Of a stretch of DNA of 29,669 nt, positions 22,905-29,669 are shown in pieces. Location: NCBI GenBank assembly GCA_041741895.1, contig JBGSJO010000061.1, forward strand, positions 1 to 29,669, given 5' to 3'. Position 1 is the stretch's first letter. Each line of letters opens with the position of its first letter. This stretch comes from Allopontixanthobacter sp041741895. GTDB lineage: Bacteria > Pseudomonadota > Alphaproteobacteria > Sphingomonadales > Sphingomonadaceae. Position numbers and translations under genes: made by a program. The notes under the pieces were generated by a model. That model saw only the letters and a list, made by a program, of their open reading frames with translations, was not told the origin of the DNA and ran no database searches.

Positions 22905-24038
22905 ATGGTAACACGATCAACACCCGAACCATTGGCCAAACCTTTGGCCCAACCACTGGCCAAACCCTGGATCACCGCGATCCATGCCTATGTCCCGGGC
23001 AAATCCCATGCTGACGACGGGCGCGCGCTGGTGAAACTATCCGCCAACGAAAACCCGCTTGGCAGCAGCCCGGCGGCAATTGCGGCCTTGGCCGCAGCCG
23101 CACCGGCGGCCACCTATCCCGATCCGGATAGCACCGCCTTGCGCGCTGCCCTGGGCGAATTGCACGGGATTGATGCGGGGCGTATCGTGTGCGGCACCGG
23201 TTCGGATGAATTGCTGAACCTGGCGGCGCAGGCCTATGCTGGGCCCGGCGATGAAGTGCTGTTTTCGCGCTTCAGCTTCGTGGTTTACGACATTGCGGCG
23301 AAACGGTGCGGCGCGTTGCCGATGGTCGCGCCGGACAAGGATTACGGCATCGATGTCGATGAATTGCTCAAGCTTGTCGGCAAACATACGCGGGTTGTGT
23401 ATGTGGCCAATCCCAACAATCCAACCGGCAGCTACCTGCCCGCAAGCGAGATTGCACGGCTGCATGCGGGCCTGCCGTCCGATGCATTGTTGGTGATCGA
23501 TCAAGCCTACGCCGAATATTTGACCGACGAGGAGGATGACGGCGGACTGGAGCTGGCGGCGAACCACGAAAATGTGCTGGTCACGCGGACATTCTCGAAG
23601 ATCTACGGGCTGGCCGGCGAACGGATCGGCTGGGCCACCGGCGCGCCTGACATCATTGCCAACCTCAATCGGATACGCGGGCCGTTCAATGTCACCAATC
23701 ATGGTCAGGTTGCGGCGCTGGCGGCGGTTGGCGACCAGCAATTCGTGCGCGATTCGAGGGATCACAATGCCGCCGAACTGGCGCGGTTCACCGAATTCGT
23801 CGAAGCGCTCGGAAATCACGGACTGCGGCCTGTCCCCAGCAAGGCGAATTTCCTGCTGATCCTGTTCGAAGGCGAATTATCCGCCGAAATGGCGCTGAAT
23901 GCCTTGGCCGAAGCCGGCTATGCCACACGGTGGTTGCCGGGGCAGGATTTGCCGCACGGCCTGCGGATCACGATCGGCACTGCGGCGCAAATGGATGATG
24001 TCATGGCCGCGCTGCGGGCTTTGGTGGAAGGCACCTGA
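22905..24038 (+). CDS. hisC: Histidinol-phosphate aminotransferase
   Basis: A PLP-dependent class I/II aminotransferase of 377 residues. The motifs are KLSANENPLGSSP (44-56), VCGTGSDELLN (95-105), ANPNNPTGSY (168-177) with Asn172, IDQAYAEY (198-205) and the PLP lysine Lys232 in FSKIYGLAGERIGW. It converts imidazole-acetol phosphate to histidinol phosphate. In alphaproteobacteria HisC placed next to tyrA often also transaminates aromatic keto acids such as prephenate or phenylpyruvate. Its stop shares one base with the tyrA start (TGATG), so a dual His/Tyr role is likely. An N-terminal run of three PLAK/PLAQ repeats precedes the conserved domain. ATG 22905 was chosen over an upstream ATG at 22848, whose extension is not family-like. 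No ribosome site is visible. Confidence 0.93.
   Translation: MVTRSTPEPLAKPLAQPLAKPWITAIHAYVPGKSHADDGRALVKLSANENPLGSSPAAIAALAAAAPAATYPDPDSTALRAALGELHGIDAGRIVCGTGSDELLNLAAQAYAGPGDEVLFSRFSFVVYDIAAKRCGALPMVAPDKDYGIDVDELLKLVGKHTRVVYVANPNNPTGSYLPASEIARLHAGLPSDALLVIDQAYAEYLTDEEDDGGLELAANHENVLVTRTFSKIYGLAGERIGWATGAPDIIANLNRIRGPFNVTNHGQVAALAAVGDQQFVRDSRDHNAAELARFTEFVEALGNHGLRPVPSKANFLLILFEGELSAEMALNALAEAGYATRWLPGQDLPHGLRITIGTAAQMDDVMAALRALVEGT
22929..22964 (+). repeat. Three tandem 12-bp repeats at the start of hisC
   Basis: CCATTGGCCAAA, CCTTTGGCCCAA and CCACTGGCCAAA follow each other in frame and encode PLAK-PLAQ-PLAK at residues 9-20. The copies differ at two to four positions. They lie ahead of the conserved aminotransferase fold and probably form a flexible tail. 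Confidence 0.8.
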
Positions 24039-24967
24039 TGGCAATCGAGCGGGTGGCGATTATCGGGCTCGGTTTGCTGGGCGGATCGGTGGGGCTGGCG
24101 GCGCGGAAATTCCTGCCGCATATTTCGACCACCGGCTTCGACATGGATCCCGGCGTCAGGGTGCGGGCTGGTTTGCGCGGTTTGGTGGACGAGGTTTCCA
24201 GCAGTGCGGCCAAGGCGGTCGAGGGCGCGGACCTGGTGATTTTCTGCGTGCCGGTGGGCGCGATTCCCGCTGCAGCGGCAGAGATCAGGGACAGCCTACC
24301 TGCCGATGCAATCATCACCGATGTCGGATCATCCAAGCAGACAGTGGGGGAGGCATTGCGCGGTGCCCTGCCCGATCACACGGTAATTCCTGCGCATCCG
24401 GTTGCGGGTACCGAACGCAGCGGGCCGGATGCCGGTTTCGCCACCTTGTTCCAACATCGCTGGTGCATCCTGACGCCAGAGCCCGACACCCCGGCAGAGG
24501 CACTGGCGGATCTGCAACAGTTCTGGGAAGGGCTCGGCGCGCGGATCGAGATTATGGACGCCGCGCATCACGATCTGGTGCTGGCGGTGACCAGCCATAT
24601 CCCGCATCTGATCGCCTATACGATCGTTGGCACTGCATCCGACCTTGAAGGGGTGACCCGCAGCGAAGTGATCAAATATTCCGCCGGCGGTTTTCGGGAT
24701 TTCACCCGCATCGCCGCATCCGATCCCACCATGTGGCGCGATGTGTTTCTGCATAATCGCGGCGCGGTGCTGGAAATGCTGGGCCGCTTTACCGAAGATC
24801 TTACCGCGATGCAGCGGGCAATCCGTTCGGGCGATGGCGAGGCATTGTTCGACCTGTTCAGCCGCACCCGCGACATTCGCAATTCGATTATCGAGATGGG
24901 CCAGGATGATGCCCGCGCCGATTTCGGGCGTTCAGATCATTCGGAACAAAGCAGCGAAAAAACCTAG
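24038..24967 (+). CDS. tyrA: Prephenate/arogenate dehydrogenase
   Basis: A 309-residue NAD(P)-dependent dehydrogenase of tyrosine synthesis, converting prephenate (or arogenate) by oxidative decarboxylation. The N-terminal Rossmann motif is VAIIGLGLLGGSVGL (6-20), followed by FDMDPG at the cofactor-specificity position. The catalytic domain shows ITDVGSSKQTV, IPAHPVAGTERSGPDAG and the histidine segment VTSHIPHLIAY. No chorismate mutase or ACT domain is present, so this is a monofunctional enzyme and feedback control is not obvious. It overlaps the hisC stop by one base, so translation is coupled. Its TAG stop lies in a CTAG that also serves, on the other strand, as the stop of the acyltransferase gene. 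Confidence 0.95.
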   Translation: MAIERVAIIGLGLLGGSVGLAARKFLPHISTTGFDMDPGVRVRAGLRGLVDEVSSSAAKAVEGADLVIFCVPVGAIPAAAAEIRDSLPADAIITDVGSSKQTVGEALRGALPDHTVIPAHPVAGTERSGPDAGFATLFQHRWCILTPEPDTPAEALADLQQFWEGLGARIEIMDAAHHDLVLAVTSHIPHLIAYTIVGTASDLEGVTRSEVIKYSAGGFRDFTRIAASDPTMWRDVFLHNRGAVLEMLGRFTEDLTAMQRAIRSGDGEALFDLFSRTRDIRNSIIEMGQDDARADFGRSDHSEQSSEKT

Positions 24968-25653
24968 TTCGGGCTCTTGTTCAAGGCGTTGATTGCCGCA
25001 TTCACACGTGCCTCGATCTCGACGCGGGGCAGGCCGGGGGGGATTTTCTCGCCGATCCGGTAGGTAATCGTGCCGGGCCGCTTCCAGAACCGGTGATACA
25101 GTGGGCCGCTGTTCACGGCCACCGGGACTACCGGCAATCCGATCAATTTATAGAGGCCCGCAAAGCCTGCCTGCAGTTTGCCTGCCTGTCCATGCGGAGT
25201 GCGCGTCCCTTCGGGGTAAATCACCAGCGGGCGCCCCGCCTGCGAATACCGGCGCGCTTCGGACACCATCTTGCGCAGGGCCTTCGCCCCCTGATCGCGC
25301 TCGACAAAGATCATGCCATAGGCCTTGGCCGCCCGGCCCCAACCGGGAATGATCGACAATTCGTGTTTCGCAAAAGTCACCGGGGTCCGATACATCGCAG
25401 GGGCATCAATCGCTTCGAAAAAACTCTCATGCCGCACTGCATAGAACACCGGTTCCTGCGCCAATTGGCCCTCTATCTTGAGTTCGATGCCGATCAGCAG
25501 GCGCAGGCAGCTGCGGTGAAAACGCGACCATGCCGCAACGGCCCGGCGAAGCGGCACCGGGCCAATCGGGATCGAGAGAACAGACGCGGTCACGAAGAAA
25601 ATGCTTCCGATATAAAAAACCGGATAAAACAGCAGATTGCGCAGATAAATCAT
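24964..25653 (-). CDS. plsC: 1-acylglycerol-3-phosphate O-acyltransferase-like (PlsC family)
   Basis: A 229-residue membrane-associated acyltransferase of the LPLAT/AGPAT group, probably making phosphatidic acid. An N-terminal hydrophobic segment (about 3-30: LLFYPVFYIGSIFFVTASVL) is followed by the block I motif VRHESFFEAID. In it, His75 is followed by Glu80 rather than Asp, giving the HX4E variant. IFVERDQGAKALRKM is block II, and VIYPEGTRTPHG is block III (EGTR 148-151). The GLPVVPVAVNSG block IV is intact. The ATG at 25653 is used because everything upstream in frame belongs to the neighbouring gene in another frame. It starts seven bases after the YdcF-like stop, as the last gene of the ftsE-ftsX run. 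Confidence 0.92.
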   Translation of the reverse strand: MIYLRNLLFYPVFYIGSIFFVTASVLSIPIGPVPLRRAVAAWSRFHRSCLRLLIGIELKIEGQLAQEPVFYAVRHESFFEAIDAPAMYRTPVTFAKHELSIIPGWGRAAKAYGMIFVERDQGAKALRKMVSEARRYSQAGRPLVIYPEGTRTPHGQAGKLQAGFAGLYKLIGLPVVPVAVNSGPLYHRFWKRPGTITYRIGEKIPPGLPRVEIEARVNAAINALNKSPN

Positions 25654-25660
25654 GGCCGGG

Positions 25661-26203
25661 TCAACCTTGCCACAGCCAGGCAATGCGGCTGGCCAGCAGC
25701 TTGTGATATTCCATGAACAACGTCCCCAGGCGCGGGGCGGACGGAGATGCATCTTCGACCAGTCGCACACTATCCGGCAAAACATGCCGCAATTCCCCTG
25801 ACGCACGCGACATGTGCCAATCGGTGGTAACAAGCCTGACGGAGCGGAAGTTGTTGGCATTAATCCAATCGGCAATCTCTGCGGCATTCCCCCGCGTATC
25901 GACCGCCGCATATCCCAGGGTAATGCAGCAATTCATTGTGCGTGTCGAAACGGAAAACTGGGCGGCGAATTCACCTGGCTTTACCTCTGGATCGACGCCG
26001 CTGACCAGCATGTGCCTGGCAAGCCCGCGGTCGAGCACTTCCAGCCCGCGTTCGATCCGGCCCGGCCCGCCGGTGGGCACCACAATGACATCGGTTCTGG
26101 CGCCCTGAACATCCGCCGGGAGCGGTCCCGGCAAGGCTGTGGCGAACCACACAAACCCAGCGGTCCAGATGATCACGATGGCAGCGATGAAACGGTGGAT
26201 CAC
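25661..26203 (-). CDS. YdcF/ElyC-family (DUF218) envelope protein
   Basis: A 180-residue protein from a GTG at 26203. A short cytoplasmic start and one membrane segment (FIAAIVIIWTAGFVWFATAL) precede a DUF218 domain. Conserved segments are DVIVVPTGGPGRIERGLEVL, KHMLVSG-type ARHMLVSGVDPEV, DTRGNAAEIADW and RLVTTDWHMSRASGELR. DUF218 proteins such as SanA and ElyC act at the inner membrane and are linked to envelope integrity and undecaprenyl-phosphate metabolism in E. coli. The GTG overlaps the ftsX TGA (GTGA), which decides the start; an upstream reading would run through ftsX. Two adjacent cysteines (MNCCITL) are unusual. The domain is at the short end for the family. Confidence 0.85.
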   Translation of the reverse strand: MIHRFIAAIVIIWTAGFVWFATALPGPLPADVQGARTDVIVVPTGGPGRIERGLEVLDRGLARHMLVSGVDPEVKPGEFAAQFSVSTRTMNCCITLGYAAVDTRGNAAEIADWINANNFRSVRLVTTDWHMSRASGELRHVLPDSVRLVEDASPSAPRLGTLFMEYHKLLASRIAWLWQG

Positions 26204-27144
26204 AGCATTCGCCTCAGCGCGCCAATGACAGTCAGGCGGGCGGTCAGCATCGCGGTGATGACCCCGGCAACCGGAATTGCAGCCAACATCAGCCAGTTGA
26301 CCCATGTCAAACCGCCGCCAGCCACCATGCCGGAATCCAGCCCGGCAAATTGCTGTCCCAGCACCAGCACCGCCACCAGGCCCAATGCCAGCCCGACTGT
26401 TCCGCCAAGGGTCGCATCGAAGCCCACCGAACGCTGGAAAATCTGCGCGATCTGGCTGTCCGTTCCGCCAAGCAAATGGACCACTTCGATCGTATTGCGA
26501 TTGGTGCCCAGCGCGCTGCGGGCGGCAAGCCACACAGCGGCAGCGCTGGTCAAACCGAGCAGGATTACCAGCGCCAATGCCAACCATTGCAGAGATGAAA
26601 TCGCGGAAAACACCGGTCTCAGCCACGCCGATTGTGCGTCGATCCGCGCCGCTGGGGCCTGGTCAGCAAGCATCCGCCGCATCGAATCCAACTGTGCCTC
26701 GGTCGCTTCCGTACGCATCTGCAGATCAATCAAAGCAGGGATCGGCACCGCTTCCTTGTCAGCACCCACACCCAGCCATGGTTCCAGGAGCCGCTCCAGC
26801 TCCGCATCGGGCACCCGCCGCACCGAATCCACAGCAGGATGTCCGGCAAGCATGGCCAGGGCTGCCCGGGCCTGACGGTCGCGCTCCTGCGGCAATGCCT
26901 CAACAATCTGCACCGTCGCGCCGCCGGACAATTCGCTCCGCGCGCTTTGCGCCAGATTGTTCAGTGCCAGTCCGCCAGCTGCGGCGATAACGGTCAGGGC
27001 AACCATGATTGCAATTACCCACGGCATCGGTCCGGCCAACCGCGCTTGCGGCACCAATTGGGCGGCGTGGTCACCCCGCATCAATGAAAAGCCGCCGGAC
27101 AGGCCGGCACCGCCGAATTTGGGGCGGGGTGGTGGATTTTTCAA
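26200..27144 (-). CDS. ftsX: FtsX-like cell-division permease
   Basis: The membrane half of the FtsEX complex, which sits at the divisome and drives peptidoglycan hydrolases through an extracellular loop. It has 314 residues. There is a first membrane segment at about 41-63 (PWVIAIMVALTVIAAAGGLA), a large periplasmic domain up to about residue 190, then three C-terminal membrane segments (LQWLALALVILLGLTSAAAV, a second about GTVGLALGLVAVLVLG, a third WLMLAAIPVAGVITAMLT). NTIEVVHLLGGTDSQIAQIF is the typical FtsX coupling region. Its ATG overlaps the ftsE stop by four bases and its stop overlaps the next GTG. Sequence conservation in this family is low; the call rests on topology plus the ftsE neighbour. 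Confidence 0.93.
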   Translation of the reverse strand: MKNPPPRPKFGGAGLSGGFSLMRGDHAAQLVPQARLAGPMPWVIAIMVALTVIAAAGGLALNNLAQSARSELSGGATVQIVEALPQERDRQARAALAMLAGHPAVDSVRRVPDAELERLLEPWLGVGADKEAVPIPALIDLQMRTEATEAQLDSMRRMLADQAPAARIDAQSAWLRPVFSAISSLQWLALALVILLGLTSAAAVWLAARSALGTNRNTIEVVHLLGGTDSQIAQIFQRSVGFDATLGGTVGLALGLVAVLVLGQQFAGLDSGMVAGGGLTWVNWLMLAAIPVAGVITAMLTARLTVIGALRRML

Positions 27145-27905
27145 AACTCGCCCCCATCCTGCCCCAATTGTGAACTCTCATCGCGGTCCGTCACTTGGCG
27201 CCGCGGCGGATACCGCAGGGCGCCGGTGGGGTCCGACAGGCGGCCCTTGTCCAGCCGCATGATCAGCGATTCGGGCACTTTCTTCAGCAAATGGACATCG
27301 TGGGTCGCCACCACCACGGTGGTCCCCAACCGATTGAGCGCTTCGAACAGGCGCAGCAGCTTCAAGGCCATTTCAGGATCGACGTTACCGGTCGGCTCGT
27401 CCGCCACCAGCATATCGGGCCGCCCGATTACCGCACGGGCAATCGCCACCCGTTGCTGTTCCCCGCCAGACAGGGTCGCCGGACGGGCATCGGTCCGGTG
27501 GGCCAGGCCGACCCATTCCAGCATGTCGGTTACATGCTTGCGCAGGTCGGCCTCTCGCACCCCGGAAACCCTGAGCGGCAGCGCGACGTTGTCAAATGCC
27601 GAAAGATGCGGAATCAGCCGGAAATCCTGGAATACAACGCCCAGGCGGCGGCGGAATGCGGGCAGGCGCGATCGCGGCAAGGTAATGACATCGGTGCCGA
27701 ACATCGAAATCCCACCGCGCGAAGGGCGCTGCGCCAGATAGAGAAGTTTGAGCAGAGAAGTCTTGCCCGCGCCGCTGGCCCCGGTCAGGAAATAGAAGCT
27801 GCCCGGATAAAGCGTGAAGGACACATCGCTCAGAACTTCGCGGTCGGTGCCATAACGCAGGCCGACATTATCGAAGGTAATCGTTTCGCCAACCCGCTTG
27901 CTCAT
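27141..27905 (-). CDS. ftsE: Cell-division ATP-binding protein FtsE
   Basis: The ABC ATPase that energises FtsX at the septum. It has 254 residues from the ATG at 27905. Walker A is TGASGAGKTSLLK (41-53), the Q-loop is VFQDFRLIPHLS with Gln93, the signature is LSGGEQQRVAIARA (145-158), Walker B is MLVADEPTGNVDP (165-177), and the H-loop histidine is His202 in VVVATHDVHLLKKV. The FQDFRLI and LLKLLYLAQRPSRG segments are typical of FtsE rather than of general ABC transporters. It is longer than E. coli FtsE by about 30 residues at the C-terminus (RRQVTDRDESSQLGQDG), a polar tail. An upstream in-frame extension to 27959 exists but begins in the divergent promoter region. Confidence 0.95.
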   Translation of the reverse strand: MSKRVGETITFDNVGLRYGTDREVLSDVSFTLYPGSFYFLTGASGAGKTSLLKLLYLAQRPSRGGISMFGTDVITLPRSRLPAFRRRLGVVFQDFRLIPHLSAFDNVALPLRVSGVREADLRKHVTDMLEWVGLAHRTDARPATLSGGEQQRVAIARAVIGRPDMLVADEPTGNVDPEMALKLLRLFEALNRLGTTVVVATHDVHLLKKVPESLIMRLDKGRLSDPTGALRYPPRRQVTDRDESSQLGQDGGEF

Positions 27906-28132
27906 CGGCCAAATCCACTTGCGATGGGCACAGCGATATAATGGCCGCCCCCGTGCCAATCGGCGCAGGTTTGACCACCATGAAATAGATCATTTCTGCC
28001 GGGAACGGGAAAAACTGCCATGATGATTGGCCTATAGCTATGCTTCGATGTGGAAAAAAGCCACCGTATTCACCCCGATAGCCTCCGAAGACTTGTTGCT
28101 TACTGTCTGCGGGCCTAAAGAGGCTGGTAACC

Positions 28133-28945
28133 ATGATCATTGCCTGCCCTGCCTGCGCCACGCGTTACGTCGTTCCCGATAGCGCAGTTGGTATCGACGG
28201 ACGCACGGTACGCTGCGCAAAATGTCGCCACAGCTGGTTCCAGGAAGGCCACCCGATTGACCGTACCGCGCAGGCCGCGGCCCCGCCGGTCGAGGCAGCC
28301 GGTGCGCCTGTCAAGCAAGACGAAGCTGCCCGTTATCCCGACACGGCAACCGGGGGCCCGGCCCGCGAAGATCCGGCCGCCGGTGAAGCTGAACCGGCTG
28401 ATCAAACCGAAAACAGCGACATAGAAGAAATAGCGGAAAGAATTTCGGCCCCCGCATCGATGCAGGAACCCGAAGCGCAATATTCACAATTCGAATATCA
28501 GCCACCGTTCCGTTCGCGGCGAAATCCGCTGCGGATATGGACGGCTGCGGCGGCGGTTTTCGCGGTAATAGCGCTGGGAACGATCGCGGCGGTCAATTAT
28601 TGGGGGGCTCCGGACTGGATCCCCTTCAACCGGCCAACCTTCGCAGCCAACCAGCCTGACCTGGTTCTGGATTTCCCGCCCGCACAGCAGGACCGCCGGA
28701 CTTTGCCCAATGGCAGCGAATTTTTCGGCGCTGTCGGCACAATTACCAATGTCGGGCGCGAAGGCCGGACAGTTCCCTCGATCCTGATCGTAATGCGCGA
28801 TCAACGCGAAAAAATTGTTTACAGTTGGGTCTTGGTACCGCCCAAACCGAAGTTGGCCCCGGGCGAGAAAATGACCGTGGTGGAAGCTGTCACCGATGTA
28901 CCGAAATCCGCTAAATATGTTGAAATCGGCTGGAAACCTAGCTGA
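28133..28945 (+). CDS. MJ0042-type zinc-ribbon membrane protein
   Basis: A 270-residue protein. The N-terminal zinc ribbon has ligands C5, C8, C28 and C31 (CPACATRYVVPD...VRCAKCRHSWF), the MJ0042/zinc_ribbon_5 pattern. A long Pro/Ala/Glu-rich, acidic linker (about 40-125) leads to one membrane segment (about 135-157: IWTAAAAVFAVIALGTIAAV). The C-terminal periplasmic domain (about 175-270) has NGSEFFGAVGTITNVGREGRTVPSI in outline and VPPKPKLAPGEKMTVVEAVTDVPKSAK, like DUF3426/FxLYD beta-sandwich domains. Function is unknown. An AGAGG ribosome site is nine bases from the ATG. It is divergent from ftsE, a linkage I have seen in alphaproteobacteria, so a link to division or the envelope is possible. 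Its last 8 bases overlap the convergent small gene. Confidence 0.92.
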   Translation: MIIACPACATRYVVPDSAVGIDGRTVRCAKCRHSWFQEGHPIDRTAQAAAPPVEAAGAPVKQDEAARYPDTATGGPAREDPAAGEAEPADQTENSDIEEIAERISAPASMQEPEAQYSQFEYQPPFRSRRNPLRIWTAAAAVFAVIALGTIAAVNYWGAPDWIPFNRPTFAANQPDLVLDFPPAQQDRRTLPNGSEFFGAVGTITNVGREGRTVPSILIVMRDQREKIVYSWVLVPPKPKLAPGEKMTVVEAVTDVPKSAKYVEIGWKPS

Positions 28946-29180
28946 ATTCAATCCATAATATGTCGGCACGGTCCCGTTTGATTTGCGGCTGCGCCGTGCT
29001 GCCGACCCGGGCCGACTGGACTTCCTGGTCAAACCGAACCTTCGCACCCGCCAATATCCGCGTGGTCGCCCGGGCCTGTACTGCAATCGCTGCGCTTGAA
29101 ACAGGTGCTTTACGCGTTTCCTGTGCGCCCGGCTGCGTGGCGGCGACGGTGAAGAACAGCAGAGAAGCGGCAATACCCAT
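28938..29180 (-). CDS. Small exported protein of unknown function
   Basis: An 80-residue reading frame with a good signal peptide (MGIAASLLFFTVAATQPGAQ) and a charged mature part of about 60 residues (VQARATTRILAGAKVRFDQE, then TAQPQIKRDRADILWIEFS). The mature part looks like a beta-rich single domain. I do not recognise a family. GGAAA lies about 13 bases before the ATG, so the ribosome site is weak. The stop overlaps the zinc-ribbon gene by 8 bases (convergent). A competing minus-strand frame over the same DNA lacks a sensible domain. Function is unknown and the start is uncertain. Confidence 0.6.
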   Translation of the reverse strand: MGIAASLLFFTVAATQPGAQETRKAPVSSAAIAVQARATTRILAGAKVRFDQEVQSARVGSTAQPQIKRDRADILWIEFS

Positions 29181-29326
29181 GCGGCAAATGTTTCCGCAAT
29201 ATTCACCATACTCGCAAGCGAACCGTTAAGCTGGTCCCGCAGCGGGACATAATTGGCGACGGCCGTTTCATGGGTCCGCCCGCCCCCCTGTCGGCACAAG
29301 CTAACTGCACCAGGCAAAAGCACTGC

Positions 29327-29355
29327 TTGCGCAGTGATCGGCCCTTTGCTAGTGG
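29327..29355 (+). promoter_or_regulatory. Candidate promoter of the tRNA-Leu gene
   Basis: TTGCGC (29327-29332) is followed after 15-17 bases by a CTAGT core (29349-29353). A start near 29362 would give a leader of about 40 bases before the tRNA. The -10 box is poor by E. coli standards, so confidence is low. Nothing else is recognised in 29181-29401. Confidence 0.35.
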
Positions 29356-29401
29356 CCCCCTCCTACCCCGCAGGATCGCTCTGGCGCATCCTGACTTTAG
29401 T

Positions 29402-29488
29402 GCGGTCGTGGCGGAACTGGTAGACGCGCAACGTTGAGGTCGTTGTGGCCGAAAGGCCGTGGAAGTTCGAGTCTTCTCGACCGCACCA
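29402..29488 (+). tRNA. tRNA-Leu (anticodon GAG)
   Basis: An 87-base gene. The acceptor stem is GCGGTCG (29402-29408) with CGACCGC (29478-29484), followed by A and an encoded CCA end. The anticodon stem CAACG/CGTTG encloses the loop TTGAGGT with anticodon GAG, reading CUC and CUU codons. The long variable arm GGCCGAAAGGCC is the class II feature expected for leucine. The T arm contains GTTCGAG. It is intact. The 3' end of such a gene is a common integration site, but no integrase is in the window. Confidence 0.97.
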
Positions 29489-29518
29489 GTCACTGTAAGC
29501 ACTTGTTATGCGGTGATA

Positions 29519-29652
29519 TTTTTTGGGGGCGGGCGAATTATCGCCGAGTTTCCGGGCCTTTGCCGAGGCCTGTGAAACTGTCCAGCGGGCGATTCCGTCT
29601 CCGGCCGCCGACGTGACGGCATAAGTACCCCGAAGTCTCCACCCCCAAAAAA
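29519..29652. repeat. Structured element closed by an 11-bp perfect inverted repeat
   Basis: TTTTTTGGGGG (29519-29529) and CCCCCAAAAAA (29642-29652) are perfect reverse complements, and after one mismatch GG/CC extends the pairing. Inside are a GGCGA-ATTA-TCGCC hairpin (29532-29545), a longer hairpin with AGTTTC/GAAACT and GGCCT/AGGCC (29547-29579), and a possible CCGTC/GACGG stem (29595-29619). There is no T-run after the closing arm on either strand, so it is not a normal terminator. It begins 31 bases after tRNA-Leu. It could be a structured RNA or a MITE-like palindromic element. I found no coding frame I trust here. Confidence 0.5.
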
Positions 29653-29669
29653 CTGACCGCAGTTGCGTT

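Noticed and set aside
29434..29616. A 60-residue plus-strand frame beginning inside tRNA-Leu
   Set aside because: It starts within the tRNA gene, has no ribosome site and its protein is low-complexity.
29519..29652. The terminal inverted repeat as 6S RNA, 4.5S RNA or a rho-independent terminator
   Set aside because: It lacks the 4.5S tetraloop/asymmetric loop signature, its branched hairpins do not match the 6S rod with a central bubble, and no T-run follows the closing arm on either strand.
29402..29669. An integrated genomic island at tRNA-Leu
   Set aside because: No integrase and no second copy of the tRNA 3' end are in the remaining 180 bases. The window ends too soon to decide.

Overview
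The window reads as chromosomal DNA of a GC-rich alphaproteobacterium. Best guess is the Sphingomonadales, family Erythrobacteraceae (Erythrobacter/Altererythrobacter type). This rests on protein character (DUF1674 beside rsmB, hflK-hflC-Do protease, metX-metW, hisC-tyrA, ftsE-ftsX beside an MJ0042 zinc-ribbon protein), AGGA-type ribosome sites and small conserved exported proteins. It is an inference from recognition, not from a search. No phage genes, insertion sequence, CRISPR array or defence system were seen; most of the window is housekeeping.

Layout. 1-354: the start of rsmB (minus, cut by the window edge), divergent from a small SDHAF4-type succinate dehydrogenase assembly factor. 355-537 holds no gene but carries a dispersed-type inverted repeat. 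538-6297 (minus): mrp/apbC -> Tat-exported molybdopterin hydroxylase large subunit -> hemH -> cytochrome P450, an iron and cofactor-flavoured run; the P450 has its own near-perfect 24-bp palindromic operator. 6371-10030 (plus): hflK-hflC and a Do-family protease (membrane and envelope quality control), then a strong terminator. 10230-14205 (minus): a bifunctional class A penicillin-binding protein, msrB, a glutathione-transferase-like protein and a small exported protein.

14319-18166 (plus): an aldehyde dehydrogenase followed by the glutathione-dependent formaldehyde route (class III alcohol dehydrogenase, VOC protein, S-formylglutathione hydrolase). 18376-20604: a PAS-GGDEF-EAL-PilZ-like cyclic-di-GMP protein in a visibly more AT-rich stretch. 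20682-22809 (minus): metX-GNAT-metW, tightly overlapped. 22905-24967 (plus): hisC-tyrA. 24964-27905 (minus): ftsE-ftsX-ydcF-like-plsC-like, with overlaps or short gaps. 28133-28945: zinc-ribbon membrane protein, convergent with a small exported protein. 29402-29488: tRNA-Leu(GAG). The last 130 bases contain an unexplained, highly structured element closed by an 11-bp perfect inverted repeat.

How it works together: the envelope is the main theme (HflKC, Do protease, PBP1A, FtsEX, acyltransferase, zinc-ribbon protein). Redox and one-carbon detoxification (MsrB, GST, formaldehyde cassette), methionine and aromatic/histidine amino-acid biosynthesis, and Fe/S/haem/Mo cofactor genes are also present. 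I found no convincing wholly new system. The best leads are the P450 operator, the terminal structured repeat, the orphan molybdopterin subunit, the acetyltransferase inside metX-metW and the divergent metX/hisC start region without ribosome sites.
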